This document shows, one piece after another, positions 10,343 through 21,737 of a DNA stretch of 64,000 nucleotides. Position numbers and translations under genes: made by a program. The notes beneath the pieces were generated by a model. The model was not told where the DNA came from. It was given only the letters and a program-made list of their open reading frames with translations, and ran no database searches. Source of the DNA: Beta vulgaris subsp. vulgaris (lineage: Eukaryota; Streptophyta; Magnoliopsida; Caryophyllales; Amaranthaceae); assembly GCF_026745355.1 (NCBI RefSeq), contig NC_079205.1, forward strand, positions 40,750,785 to 40,814,784, read 5' to 3'. Position 1 is the first letter of the stretch, and every line of letters starts with the position of its first letter.

Positions 10343-10752
10343 ATGTGTTTTTATTAGGAATCTTATTACTTGACTATTTGAGTTGAATAGAGTTTAAGTT
10401 CTTGTTATAATTGTTGTTTATTTGTCAAAATTGATGGAAGCATGCAAAGTTTGTCTTGAAATGTTATGATTAAATATAGTTTTGTTGAGGCATATAATTT
10501 TCTTATGATGAAAGTTTGTATTGAGTAAATAAAACGATGTGCAAGATCATCATCATCTATAGGTGAATAGGTGTAGTAATACCAATGCTAATGTGCAGGA
10601 ATTGTATGCAAACCTATCAAGTATACACTAGATCTCGTAGGAGGACTTTTGAACAAATGGCTGAAACCCCTGAACAACTGCTTGAGAGACTGAGATCTCT
10701 TGAACAACTTTCGCAACGTTGGGTTTAGTGTTACAAAACCAAATAGGGAATA

Positions 10753-11990
10753 ATGGGAGAGGACCCACAAGCTGCTATGGCAAAGAAGTTAGTAACCCTT
10801 AAACCTCCAATCTTTGTAGGAAAGGAAGATCCCTTACTCTTAGAGAACTGGCTAAGAGACTTTGATAAGTTATTTACTGCTACTGGGACACCTGAAGCTC
10901 AAAAAGTAGACCAAGCTACCTTTTATTTGAGGGAGGATGCAGACACTTGGTGGGAGAGTCAAGGACCTATTGTTAGAGCTCAGGAAAACTTTAATTGGAA
11001 TGCTTTTAAGGTTGCTATTAAGGATAGATTTTTCCCTGAACATATTAGGAGGCAGAAATACAATGAGTTTACTAGATTTAACCAGGGAGGTACTATGTCT
11101 GTGCAAGAGTATGCCCAAAAGTTTAATGAGTTAGCTAGATTTTGCCCTAATGTTGTGCCAGATGAGAGAGCCAAGGCTCAAAAGTTTGAGGATGGGTTAG
11201 CATTTAGAATTCAGACCAGACTTGGGGGAGCAACTTCTGCAACTTTTCAAGAGGCTTATGCTAAGGCTTCTAATATTGAGAGGATTTTGAGGCGTGAAGA
11301 GGAAGTTATGGGAGGAATAAGAGAAAAGACCCACCTAACAACCAAAATGACCATGGAAATGACAAGAAACCTGATATGGGGGTAACAATAGTAATGGGGG
11401 GAATAATCACACTAATGGTGGTGGTAATTATCAAGGGAATCGTAGCAACTACCAAGGTCAGGGGAGATCAAACCAGCAGGGATCCCGTACCCAGAATCCT
11501 ACTTGTAGGAAGTGTAACAAAAGCCACCCAGGATTTACCTGTCAAGGAGACCCAATAACTTGTTATGCTTGTGGAGAGAAAGGACATAAGCTAATCAGTG
11601 TCCCAAGCGTCAGAATAATGGACAAAATGGAAACAATGGGGGTAATAGGAATGGTCATGGGCCTAATCAGAACCAGAATAACAACAACCGCCCCTAAACA
11701 AAACAACTCCCAGGGTCAGACTTCGAATGCTCAAGGGGGAACAATACTCAGCATAATGGTCAGAATAACAATCGAGCAAATAGAGGAAACAACAATCAGA
11801 ATGGCAATGGAAATGGTGCTCGAGGCAACAATGGAAGAATCTATGTTATGAACCAGAATGAAGCAGACACCAAGGCCAATGTTGTGACGGGTACTTTCCT
11901 CGTAAACTCTAACCCTGCTTACTTGCTTTTTGATTCTGGGGCGTCTCATTCTTTCATAGCTAGTTTATCCGTTGAAAAGTTAGGAAAAGG
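10753..11990 (+). pseudogene. Gypsy gag and start of protease (frameshifted)
   Basis: An ATG at 10753 opens a 210-codon frame with the Retrotrans_gag capsid pattern (ENWLRDFDKLF, ADTWWESQ, FKVAIKDRFFPEHIRRQK, SVQEYAQKFNELARFCP). After a frameshift near 11370 an Asn/Gly-rich stretch leads to a zinc-knuckle pair, CRKCNKSHPGFTC and CYACGEKGHK (~11500-11590). Further on, LLFDSGASHSFIA (~11925-11960) is the active-site region of the aspartic protease. It ends abruptly at ~11985, where integrase C-terminal sequence follows. Gag would form the particle and package RNA; here it is broken by at least two shifts. Confidence 0.8.
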
Positions 11991-12316
11991 AAGTTAGTCT
12001 GCGTTACATTAGACCATATGAGATCTTGGAGCGAATTGGGGAAGTAGCTTATAAATTAGCCTTACCAATGGAGTTAGCTCATGTTCATAATGTCTTTCAT
12101 GTGCCTCAATTTTGAAAATATGTCCATGATCCTATCCATATCATTCAACCTAAAACCATTGAACTAGATGAGACCTTATCTTTTGAACAACGCCCAGTTA
12201 GGATCTTTGACACCAAAAAGAGAAGTACCGGAACAAGGCGGTAAAACTAGTCAAGGTGTTATGGTCAAGTCAAACTTCTGAAGAGGCTACTTGGGAAACC
12301 GAAGATGATATGAAAC
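11985..12316 (+). pseudogene. Gypsy integrase C-terminus with chromodomain-like end
   Basis: Recognisable pieces: IRPYEILERIGEVAYKLALP, HVHNVFHVPQF, then a stop, ELDETLSFEQRPVRIFD, and after a frameshift the EATWE-type end. This is the GPY/F region and the chromodomain-like tail of Tekay-type chromoviruses. It directly follows the protease start, so ~3 kb of pol is deleted. Confidence 0.75.
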
Positions 12317-12339
12317 ACCGATATCCCGAACTTTTTCAG

Positions 12340-12457
12340 CAGGTACGCTTGAGTTTCGGGGACGAAACTATTTAAGGGGGGTAGAATGTGATACTAACTT
12401 TTTAGCAAGCGATAGCGTTAAAGTTCGAGGACGAACTTTCTTTTAAGGGAGAGTAGA
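12340..12457 (+). promoter_or_regulatory. Two tandem copies of the pre-LTR hairpin and PPT signal
   Basis: AGTTTCGGGGACGAAACT followed by TTAAGGGGGGTAG (12351-12384), and again AGTTCGAGGACGAACT followed by TTTTAAGGGAGAGTAG (12422-12457), end just before the LTR. Each has an inverted repeat and a purine tract; the second abuts the LTR and is the probable plus-strand primer site. Confidence 0.6.
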
Positions 12458-14768
12458 TGTAATATCCCAAATTTTTGTAACTATTTTATAAAATTTATTT
12501 CGTTATAATAAGATTTTATAAATATAAAATTCTGAAAAATAAAGTAAAATCATAATAAATCAGATTTTTATGAAACTGATTTTATTTATTAAATCAGACT
12601 TTTATCTTTTAAAAAAAAAAAAAAATTTCGAAATCAGAATTTTTTTTTAAATCAGATTTTTTTTCGTTCAAAAAGAAAGATAGAGAGAAAAGAAAATTCT
12701 GAATTTTTTTTTAATTACTTATCTTTTAGTGAATACTCTAGATTTACACACATATATATATACCCTAATCACCCAAAAATTCTCACGTAATACACTTTCT
12801 TCATCTTTTTGGTAAGTTTTAAATTTCAGATCTAAAAACACCATTGTTGTGTTTCGAAGGTTTCAACAGAAAAAAAAAAACTTTTAAAACCCGACGACTT
12901 GGCCGGAGTCCGGCGTCGGTCTCCTTCTTCTTCTTCTTCTTCTTCTTCTTCTTTCTTCTTTCTCTTTCTTCTTTCCTTTCTTCTTTCCTTTGACCTTTCT
13001 TCCTCCTACTTCTTGTTGCTGCGTGCAGCAGTTCTTAAAAAAAAAAAACATCTTGTCAAGCTTTAAAAGTTTTTAATACAAAAAAAAAAAGAAAGGAAAA
13101 GGTGTATTAGTATAGTGGTAGAATGGGAGTAGGTGCCAGCGTGTTCTGTCACACAGCAAAACCATTAACCATATACAAATTTTCCTTTTCATGGTGACAT
13201 GTCACGTGTTTTAGTAGAGATTTTATTATTATCAATTCTTCTTTTCTGTTTTCGGATTTTGGTTAATATTAAGCTTGTAAATTTTGGTTAAATTTTCTTT
13301 TCGGAATATTATATCAAGTGACTAACTTTAGGTAATATTATTTGTTGTAGACGGATATTTCGTAGAATGCGACTTTTAGTTGATATTGCTATATTTGGGA
13401 CGCATTCGAGGTAATTCACAATGTCCATCAACAACTAGAATCCCGTTAGGAATCGTATGTGCTATGTGTAATACATGTGGTTATGTGATTTATGTTTATG
13501 TTAGATGTATATTATGTAACAGGAATAGTATAGTACTTTCTATGACTAAAATTATTATTATTATTATTATTATTACTATAGTACTATTATCCCTGCGTAT
13601 AATATATATGTATCTACTGGTATTGTTGTTATGAATTTGGATTTATAATATACCTAATTATACCATCGTATTAAGATTATATTAATATTGATAATGTACT
13701 CAATGAGTATAACTAGTGTGTTAATGGTGTAACGAACGGTATTATAAGTTGATATATATTGTGACTCTATGAGGCTCAAATGATGGATATATTGGTTATT
13801 ATGAATTATGGACGTTGATTATTATAATTCTATAAAGTGGTTAAGTTGTGAAAAATATTTATTGAACTGAAGATGTTCCTGTTAATGTTAATGTGATTTT
13901 TGATGTGTCACAACTTTTAAAATCGATTAATCACGTAAAGTGAAAATATTATTAAGGGAATTATCCTGTGGACTTGGATCCTCCATAGGAGATGAACAGT
14001 ATTTGATTTTATCATGTTACAACTCTTTATTGTCTTCCTCCTAATACTATTGGTGCGCATTGCGGATACCCATTAGATTAGTGAGGGGTGTGCACACTTG
14101 GGACGTTTCGCAAAACGATATTGGCCATTACTCTTATTTATCTGGGTGACGACCCATTTTGAAGTAGGTGGTTACTGGGATTAGTCCCGGCCTACTGACG
14201 TTCAATTCCCTTCTAATAAATAAAATTGTTGTGTATGACTCATATAAACTTGAATAATTGAAATGGTTAATCATATTATATACTTGATTGTATTATGTTA
14301 TACTTGTCTGTATTACGTTATATTTGTCTGTATTATGCTATAAAAAATATTTTTAAAATATAACTATTATTATTATTATTTTACGGGATGGAGTTGTAAT
14401 TACTTAGCTTTCGCTAATTTTTGTGTTTTTGTTTTCTTTGTTCTGTTCCTATTTATATTGTGCAGGTTGGTGAAAGGGACTACGTTGCAGGAATGAGTGA
14501 ATTTATAGTTTTTAAGTTCATCTAGTTTAATAAACACTACAGTACTATCATTTGAGATTGTTTAGTTTTGTTTTGGTATAAAGTAGACAACTTAGTTTGG
14601 TTTATTTTGATACTTTGGTTTGTGAGTAAATTTTTTACTTCTAATAATTAGCCTTGCATTTATTTTGAACAATAGATGCGGCGGTAACACCCTAAAGGTT
14701 TGGTCAGATATTTTAATGAAAAGTGAATATTTTATAAAGTTTTAGAACCAAAGTTTTGGGGTGTTACA
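12458..14768 (+). repeat. 3' LTR of the deleted gypsy element (2.3 kb)
   Basis: Begins TGTAATATCCC and ends GGGGTGTTACA, i.e. TG..CA with short inverted termini. Preceded by a purine tract and followed by LINE sequence. Inside are a (CTT)n tract (~12922-12951) and an (ATT)n tract (~13550-13575). It carries no gene I would support. Confidence 0.8.
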
Positions 14769-16206
14769 TCTAAGAAAGTGCTTTTTCGGGAACTCTTAGA
14801 TAGAATGTGGAAGAAGTTAAGGGGATGGAAAGAAAAGTTATTGTCGCGAGCTGGGAAAGAAGTTATTATCAAGGTTGTTATCCAAGCATTGCCTACATAC
14901 CTAATGGGAGTTTATAAGCTTCCTGCTGCTGTCATAAAAGAAATCCACTCTGCTATTGCGCGATTCTGGTGGGGAGGAAAGGGGGATGAGCGGAAAATGC
15001 ATTGGCTAAGTTGGGAGAAAATGTGCAAGCCCAAGTGTATGGGGGTATGGGATTTAAGGACCTTGCGGTCTTTAATGATGCTTTATTGGGTAAACAAGTG
15101 TGGCGATTATTACATAATAAAGAGTCCCTTTTGAGTAGGGTAATGAGTGCCAAGTATTATCCTCATGGTGATGTTTGTCAAGCGCGGTTAGGATACTCGC
15201 ATAGTTACTCGTGGCAGAGTATTTGGGGTGCGAAGAGTTTGGTATTGGAGGGTTTGATTTGGAGGGTTGGAGATGGTACGAAAATTGACATATGGAGTGC
15301 ACCATGGGTAGGGGATGAAGAAGGTAAGTCATCAAGAGTGCTCGAGTGGAGGGACTAGAAGTGGTGGGAGATTTAATGGATGTTGCAAGGAAGGAGTGGA
15401 ACGTGGATATAATCGAGAGCCATTTCAATGAACGTGATCAACAGTGTATAATGGCCATTCCTTTAAGCATTAGATGTCTACAGGACGAGTTAACTTGAGC
15501 GTACTCTAAGGACACTCTAAGGACGACACTTATTCGGTGAAAACTGCTTATATGTTGGGAAAAGGGGGGAACCTGGAGGATTTTCATAGAGTGTGGAATA
15601 TATTATGGAGCTTAGATGTGTCGCCTAAGGTACGTCATTTCATGTGGCGCGCTTGCACAAGTTCACTCCCAGTAAAGAAAGTGCTTCAGAGACGCCACCT
15701 CATTGACGATGCAGGGTGCCCCTGTTGTGCCAGAGAGGATGAGACGCAATCACATTTATTCTATCGCTGCCCGATGTCAATCCAATTGTGGGAAGAGTTG
15801 GGCAGTTACATATTATTGCCAGGGGTGGAAGATGAAGCCATGTGTGATACCCTAGTCAGATGGAGTCAGATGGATGCAAATGTGGTTCAAAAGGGTTGCT
15901 ATTTCCTATGGAACGTTTGGGTTGAAAGAAACAGGAGAGTCTTTGAGCATACAAGTCACCCTGCCACTATTGTGGGCCAGAGAATTATGAGACAAGTTAA
16001 TGATTTTAATAACTATGCTGTGAGGATTTATGGAGGAGTGCGCCCCCCTGCGGCTCCGAGCCCAAGCCGATGGTATGCTCCCCCGGTTGGCGCTATTAAA
16101 TTGAACACGGATGCAAGTTTGGCCGAGGAAGGATGGGTGGGACTTGGAGTGATAGCCTGCGACTCGGAAGGTAAGGTGTGCTTTACTGCAACTAGACGTG
16201 TGCGTG
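14769..16206 (+). pseudogene. LINE ORF2 segment 2: C-terminal RT region, zinc-binding domain, start of RNase H
   Basis: Resumes the LINE frame with FRELLDRMWKKLRGWKEKLL, the conserved plant-LINE region after the reverse transcriptase, and continues through WWGG and SLLSRVMSAKYYPHGD to WSAPWVGD with a frameshift near 15045. From 15537 a 224-codon frame has the zf-RVT pattern CPCCAREDETQSHLFYRC (~15718) and the RNase H start KLNTDASLAEEGW (~16100). It is interrupted at 16206 by a solo LTR. Stops between 15356 and 15537 also break it. Confidence 0.88.
16202..16206. repeat. Target site duplication GCGTG, left copy
   Basis: GCGTG before the LTR start is repeated at 18743-18747. Removing one copy and the LTR restores continuous LINE sequence. 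Confidence 0.9.
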
Positions 16207-18742
16207 TGTAATACTCCGTATTTTTGGAATTAATTCGTAATAATTAAGAAATACCAAGAAAATAATAAAAAGGTATTTTAATATTATTTACAGAATAATA
16301 AGAATATAATAATATTAATACGAGTCGGTTGTGTTAATTTCGGATTTATAAAAGTTAAGCCGAGTTCACCCGATCTAGAGTTACCACTTTTAGAAGACTA
16401 TACAAAGGGAAATAAGAGGAGAAATTTCAGAAAACCCTAAGTTTTCCTTTCTCCTTCTCAGCCGTCACCTCCTTCTTCCCTCTCAATTTCTCTCTCCTCT
16501 CTCGCTCCTCTCCTCTCTCGCTGCTCTCCTCTTCTCTCTCGGATCTCTTGTCTCTCCCTCGTCGTTCGTCTCTTCTTCGTCCCCTCGCTGGGTCCTTCGC
16601 GGATCCTCGTCGAGGCTGCTGGGCGTGCGGAGAGGCGAGCGACGAGCGTGGCGTGTTATAGAGAGCGAGCGAGCGAGCGAGCGAGCGAGCTGCGACGTGA
16701 AGTGCTGTGAGCGAGCGGGTTTGTGCGAAGGGAGTTCGTAGATCGAGCGAGTCGTGACGATTGCATGCGACGAGCGAGGCTGTGTGTGTGTGCGGTGTTC
16801 GAGACGAGCGACGAAGCTCAAGGGCTGTGCGAAGAGTGCAGCGTGTGTGTGCGAGCCTTCGACGAGGCTCGAGGGGTGCTGTGTGAAGCCTCGCGTTGGA
16901 GTGTGGTGCGAGGGCTGCGAGTGGCAAAGCTGGTGCGAGGGATGCGAGCGACGAAGCGTGTTGTCGTGTGTGTGCTGCGAGCAACGAGGCTGGATCGAGG
17001 GCTGCGGTAGTGCGCGAGTGTGTTGCGCCGTTGCCAGAAATCGGTTGCCGGAATTTGATTTCCGGCGAGCTTAACGGTATAAAACATTTAATATATTGAA
17101 TATATTATATTAAGTTTAATTATAATTTATGTTTTCATAATTATGTTAAATTATAATTAGTTAATTAATAATTCAAGTTAATGAGTTTATTTTACTGATC
17201 TGAGTATAATTGCGGATCTGACTTTCGGACATAATACTGGATTGGACCTAAGACTTTTGGACATAAAACATGGTTGGACTTATGATTTAATTGGTTTGGT
17301 AAAGATAGTTGACTAATGACACTAACATATATAGTATGCTCACTAACCTTAAATCCTAAAAGACGTTAAACTCTTTATAATAGAAAATAACAAAATTCAT
17401 AAACAAGGGGTTTAGTTATCGTTTATTCGAATTATTAAACCGTATAGTCTTAATTACGTAGTAGTTGTTAAGTTACAACGACGTAGCACTAAAGCTTTTA
17501 TTTAACGTTTAGGTCCCAATTTCATAAGCGGAACGTTCGATTAAGACAGCGAAAATTCTCCGTTACAAGGTACGTACGCGTACCAGTTTAATCCCAAGTA
17601 TTAGTATCATAGTTAGGTTGCAACTATGTTATTGGAACCTAGAAGCATGATAAGGAACGTTTGATTGATTGAGATTGTCTGGTTAGACATTTGTAATTGA
17701 AATCGATATGTTGCATTGGAATGCGTAATTTCAATCGTAGTAAAACAAGAGCATTTTTAATCTATCCATAGTGTAACAAGGTTGTTACAAGAGATATGAT
17801 TCGAGCATTGTAACTAAGAGGACAGGTAAATGATTCTATGTATCCATAGTGTAACAAGAGTGTTACAAGAGATACGATTTGAGCATTGTAACTAAGAAAA
17901 CAGGTAAATGACTATATGTGGTTATGAAATGAATGGTTAATATTAAAATGAATTATGGCAATATCTTGTAGCTGGACTCCCTACAAGTGATGAACACTGG
18001 GGGGAGTGTGGGACTTGTCCTACGCTCCTACGCAGGCCTACTGTGACGACAGTAGTGTCCTTATATTTTTGACACTCAAGTAGGCGGAAGGTTCCGTTCG
18101 ATCTTGGGGGTATGCATACTAAGGTGATGGGTGTGAGACGGAACAAAACCGTATTTGCATTTCATCTAATAGACCTAGTGTCTATTAAGGATTCAGTAGC
18201 CCGTATGATTCTAGTAAGATGACGGTGCCCGTTCGATGCCAAATAAAGATTAAAGATTAAAGGTTAAAGGATGTAATAATGTAGCATCATGCTTAAGATT
18301 GGTCATGTGTGCATCATTTATGCTTATATGTATTCAATGGTTCATTACGTACTCAGCATAGCTGATTGTGTGTTATTATGTGTTTGATGAACTGCGATGA
18401 ACCATTGATGGTACAATGGGGAGCAGACTAGGTGTGCTGGTGCTGCTACATAATCTCGAGCATACGGGGACTAGGCTTTTATATTTACATTAAAACATTT
18501 TGAAATAAGTATTATTGGTTTTTCTAAGACTTATATAAATGGTTTGTGGTTTGAATGAAAGGGGTCATTGATGATTCCCGAGTTGTATTTATATTTTAAT
18601 TCCGCTGCATTTTAGTTTTCAAGACAACGTTTTAAGTTATCGTCAACTCTTATTATGCCTTGCGTTCCATCGCGGCGGTAACGCCCCCGAAGTCAACGCG
18701 ACGTAGCAGTGGTAGACGCGTGTGGATTTTGGGGGTGTTACA
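16207..18742 (+). mobile_element. Solo LTR of a Ty3/gypsy element (2.54 kb)
   Basis: Begins TGTAATACTCCG and ends GGGGGTGTTACA; flanked by perfect GCGTG target duplications and with no internal region, so it is a solo LTR left by LTR-LTR recombination. Its 3' part has CGGCGGTAACG, also seen in the reversed LTR at 23063. A GC-rich CGAG-repetitive block lies at 16600-17030; the long overlapping open frames there on both strands are by-products of that composition. Strand is assigned from the LTR 3' signature. Confidence 0.9.
16665..16690. repeat. (GAGC)n microsatellite in the solo LTR
   Basis: About 6.5 tandem GAGC units within a wider CGAG-rich low-complexity region. Confidence 0.9.
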
Positions 18743-19140
18743 GCGTGCCTACTGGCCTCCCGAGGTAGCTGAATGCAAGGCCATTTACATGGCAACCCGC
18801 TTGGCCAAAGCTCATGGGTATGGTGATGTGATTTTTGAATCCGACTCTCTGGTAGTAACGAAGAGGTTAACGAAAGCAGCAATTTTCTTCTCAGATTTGG
18901 ATGCAATACTTGGGGACATTCTTTCTATGCGTAATGCATTTTCTTCTGTTTCTTTTTCTCATGTTAGGAAAGGATGGGAATACTGTTGCCCATAACCTTG
19001 CTAGAGTTGTGCCTTTTGGTGTTGAACGATGTTGGGAGCATCACTGTCCTAGTACTGTAACACCTTATGTACTTATGGACACTTTGTCCCTTTGATTAAT
19101 GCACTTCTCTTTCCCCTCAAAAAGAAAAAAGAAAAAAAAA
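18743..19140 (+). pseudogene. LINE segment 3: RNase H end, 3' UTR and A-rich tail
   Basis: The RNase H frame continues straight after the GCGTG duplication with AYWPPEVAECKAIYMATRLA, then FESDSLVVTKRL and, after a frameshift near 18968, NTVAHNLARV (the conserved His region), ending with a stop at 19095. A ~22 bp A-rich tail (19119-19140) marks the LINE 3' end. MITE sequence follows at once. Confidence 0.9.
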
Positions 19141-19170
19141 GGAGTAAACTAATAGAGGACGGAGGGAGTA
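19141..19170. mobile_element. Right TIR of the MITE split by the LINE
   Basis: GGAGTAAACTAATAGAGGAC followed by GGAGGGAGTA is the inverted partner of the terminus at 7827; TA at the outer end. Confidence 0.7.
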
Positions 19171-19557
19171 TGTCGTTATATCATTTTTAGAGTTTATAAT
19201 TTTAAAAAATTATTGTTATTTGTTTTCTCAAAATTTTGCAATTAAAGATTTTTTTTTAATTTAAAAGGTAGATGTTCTTTTATCTTAAATGTAGATGTTC
19301 GTTTACTATATATATTTTTCATTATAACCTCTGTTCTTTTATAAATATAAATTTACACGTTCTTTAATTTAAGTCTTGTGTTTTTTTTAAAGTAGAAAAG
19401 TTGTTGAAAAAGGTTTGTGTTTTTTTTTTTTATAAATGGTATGTTCATTTTGGGTGCACAATAAGCATTGTGGATCATAGTGCATAATCTACGTTTTGTT
19501 AGAAAGGATGTTTATATTAGTATGTTATTTGATTTTCAAATGTTTGTGTTTTAATTA
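19171..19557. other. AT-rich stretch, nothing recognised
   Basis: Very AT-rich with poly-T runs and repeated GTTCTTT/TGTTC words. No coding or element signature found. Confidence 0.5.
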
Positions 19558-20092
19558 TTTTTTTTAAAGAGAAATTTCATTAATTAAAAGCCAAACGTCA
19601 TCTACAATAGATATTAAAGAAAATCAAGGTTCAATCAAATAAGGTTAAATTAAATTCGTATTTGATGAATCAAACAACTATCGATGAGGAAGCTTATCAT
19701 TCTGACATAGTTTTGAAGAACATTCTTGATTGAGCCATGTTTATCGCATCCAAGGTTAGAATACCTTCATGTTCAATCTCGAACTTCAACCAATGAGAAT
19801 AATTTCTCATACCTAAAAACAAAAAAAAAATCATCAACAATTTCTCATACCTAAAAAAAAAAATCATACTCACAACTTTCATAGGGGATAAATAGATATT
19901 CACAAAGAAATCTCATAAAGAGATACTAATTTACTCAACAAAACAAGAAAAAGAACTAAGAACTGAAAATAAAAGGGGAAAAAGGACTTACTATCGATGA
20001 AAACATCCATGGCAGTCCCTAATTGATGAAGAATGGGTATGGGATGCTAGGGTTTTAGAGAGAAAAGAGAAAAAGAGGGGGGCTAGGTTACT
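19558..20092 (-). repeat. Dispersed retroposon-like repeat, copy B
   Basis: Same organisation and orientation as the repeat at 7263-7810: on the minus strand CCCTAGCATCCCATACCC, an ATG and a donor-like GATAGTAAGTCC near 19995, then NYSHWLKFE, ILTLDAINMAQSRMFF and the AATTAATGAAATTTCTCTTT tail followed by an A run. It lacks ~30-40 bp present in copy A near its 3' part and differs by many substitutions. Confidence 0.55.
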
Positions 20093-20819
20093 CTCTATGT
20101 TTGCTACATTTGCTTTTGCACGAGAATTTAGAAGATGACAAATATTTGAGATTTATAGAATATATATAGCAGTTGGCTATTAACTAAAGAATGAACATGT
20201 TTGTGTTTTCACGTAGAAAATATGTTCTATAATTTAAATATGTTTCTTAGAGATGTTATTTACATCAAAAAAAAAATTATATAGAAAAAAAAAAAGAACA
20301 TAACTCAATATGAAAAAGAACATGAATTTGTTTAATAAGAAAATATATACAGTTTGAAATCGGTATATTTTTTTTAATTTAAATTGTGCATTCTTTTATA
20401 TGGTCTTTTCAATATGACCCATGTTCTTTTGTGAATGAAGATCCTACATGTTATTTTAGTATGAACTACGTGTTCTATTTATCATAGAAAATTGCTTATA
20501 TATGTTCATGTTCTTCTTAATAGAAAAATATGTTCTTTAGGATGCATAGTGAGCATGGTGCACTTGGGTGCATAAATCAAGTTCTGATGTTTATTAGTTA
20601 TTGGTATATGGTGTAGTAAAATCTCACATGTAAATTATTTCAAAAAAAATCTCACATGTACATAATAACATAAACTACTAAAAAAATGACATGTACTATA
20701 CAAATAATAACATGAATTTGATTTCAATATTTTATTATTTTAATTTATGTCATTTTATTATTTTACATCATTACTGATGTGATTTATATAGTTCTCTGTG
20801 ACTTGTAAAAAAAAAAGTT
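20093..20819. other. AT-rich intergenic stretch
   Basis: Highly AT-rich; the words GTTCTTT, ATGTTC and GAACAT recur throughout, as in 19171-19557. Repeated ATGTACATAAT-type words occur around 20640-20760. No gene seen. Confidence 0.5.
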
Positions 20820-21420
20820 AAAGAGAAGTGAGAGAGACCCAAAAAACCCTAGAACCCCCCTCCCCCCCACCCCAAAACGATTTCCCTAAAGTTCATCTTC
20901 CCAATCTCTTTTCCCACGCTACCTCCCTCATAATTACCCTTTATGCTACTTCCTAGATCATGGTTCACCATGAGCTTGAAGGCCATGGTTTTCTCATCTC
21001 TCCTTCGGGTAAGAATGATGATACTACTTATTTGCTTGAAAATGTTAATTCTGACAGTTTTGGTGATCTGAACTCAATTATTGAGAACTCGTTTCATTAA
21101 TTCATTGCATTCTGATAACTCTATTGTAAGACTAATAGAGCAATGGGAGATGGACCCTTCTCTCTCAATCATTCTCTCCTCCTAGTCTGGCTCAATCTGG
21201 TGAAGAGAAGATGACATGGAGAGTGATGATACCTCTTCAGCCTTGAAGAGGAAGAGAAATTAAGCTGCTGCTAGCCCCTTTGCTGACATAATTATGTTAT
21301 TAACAAAAAAAAAGTATGTCAATTGCTTGTAGGAATATTTGTGGAGCTAGTATGTCGCAATTTGATAAAACCTATATACAAGAGGATCTTTAATCTCAAT
21401 CTGTTGTAGTTTCAAAATCT
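20820..21420 (+). pseudogene. Eroded LINE-like leader and ORF1/ORF2 start
   Basis: A C-rich leader (CCCTAGAACCCCC, then ACCCCAAAACG) precedes a 46-codon frame at 20960-21100 beginning MVHHELEGHGFLISPSG. Further on come KRKRN and a frame MSIACRNICGASMSQFDK (~21317) that resembles the opening of plant LINE endonucleases (a W/R-N-C/I-R-G-like motif). Stops and shifts abound. The class call rests on this weak resemblance; it could be another retroposed remnant. Confidence 0.35.
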
Positions 21421-21737
21421 CTATTCTATATGTCAAGAGGGGGTCGGACACCAAAAAATAAAATAAAAAAGGAACTACTTACTTTAATTAAAAAATAAAA
21501 AAAGTAAAAATAGAAAAGGAGATTACCTTTTAATTAAAAAAGTAAAAAAAGATAATACAAAAAAGAGGTGACTAAGCGCAGCCTCACTTTACTAATGCAG
21601 CCCAAAAAACCCTTATTATCATATTCTTTCTAAAAAAAACCTTTCTCTATCTAAAAATATTCTCTCCTCCTTTCTAACTGTTAGAGGAAAAAAAGCTTCA
21701 TAGAAGACCTAATTCACAAATTTTAATCAGATACTCA

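Larger units (their letters stand above)
10343..14768 (+). mobile_element. Deleted Ty3/gypsy element inserted in the LINE
   Basis: Order: residual leader, gag with zinc knuckles, start of protease, then a jump to the end of integrase/chromodomain, PPT and a 2.3 kb 3' LTR. The 5' LTR, reverse transcriptase, RNase H and integrase core are missing. LINE sequence ends at ...GGAAATTCT (10335) and resumes with TCTAAGAAAG at 14769, so only three bases are shared rather than a full 5 bp duplication. This fits a later deletion that took the 5' LTR and part of the target duplication. Confidence 0.8.

Noticed and set aside
16427..17099. Several overlapping open frames up to 185 codons on both strands
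   Set aside because: They come from the GC-rich CGAG-repetitive block within the solo LTR; no domain, biased Arg/Ser/Ala composition, frames on both strands.
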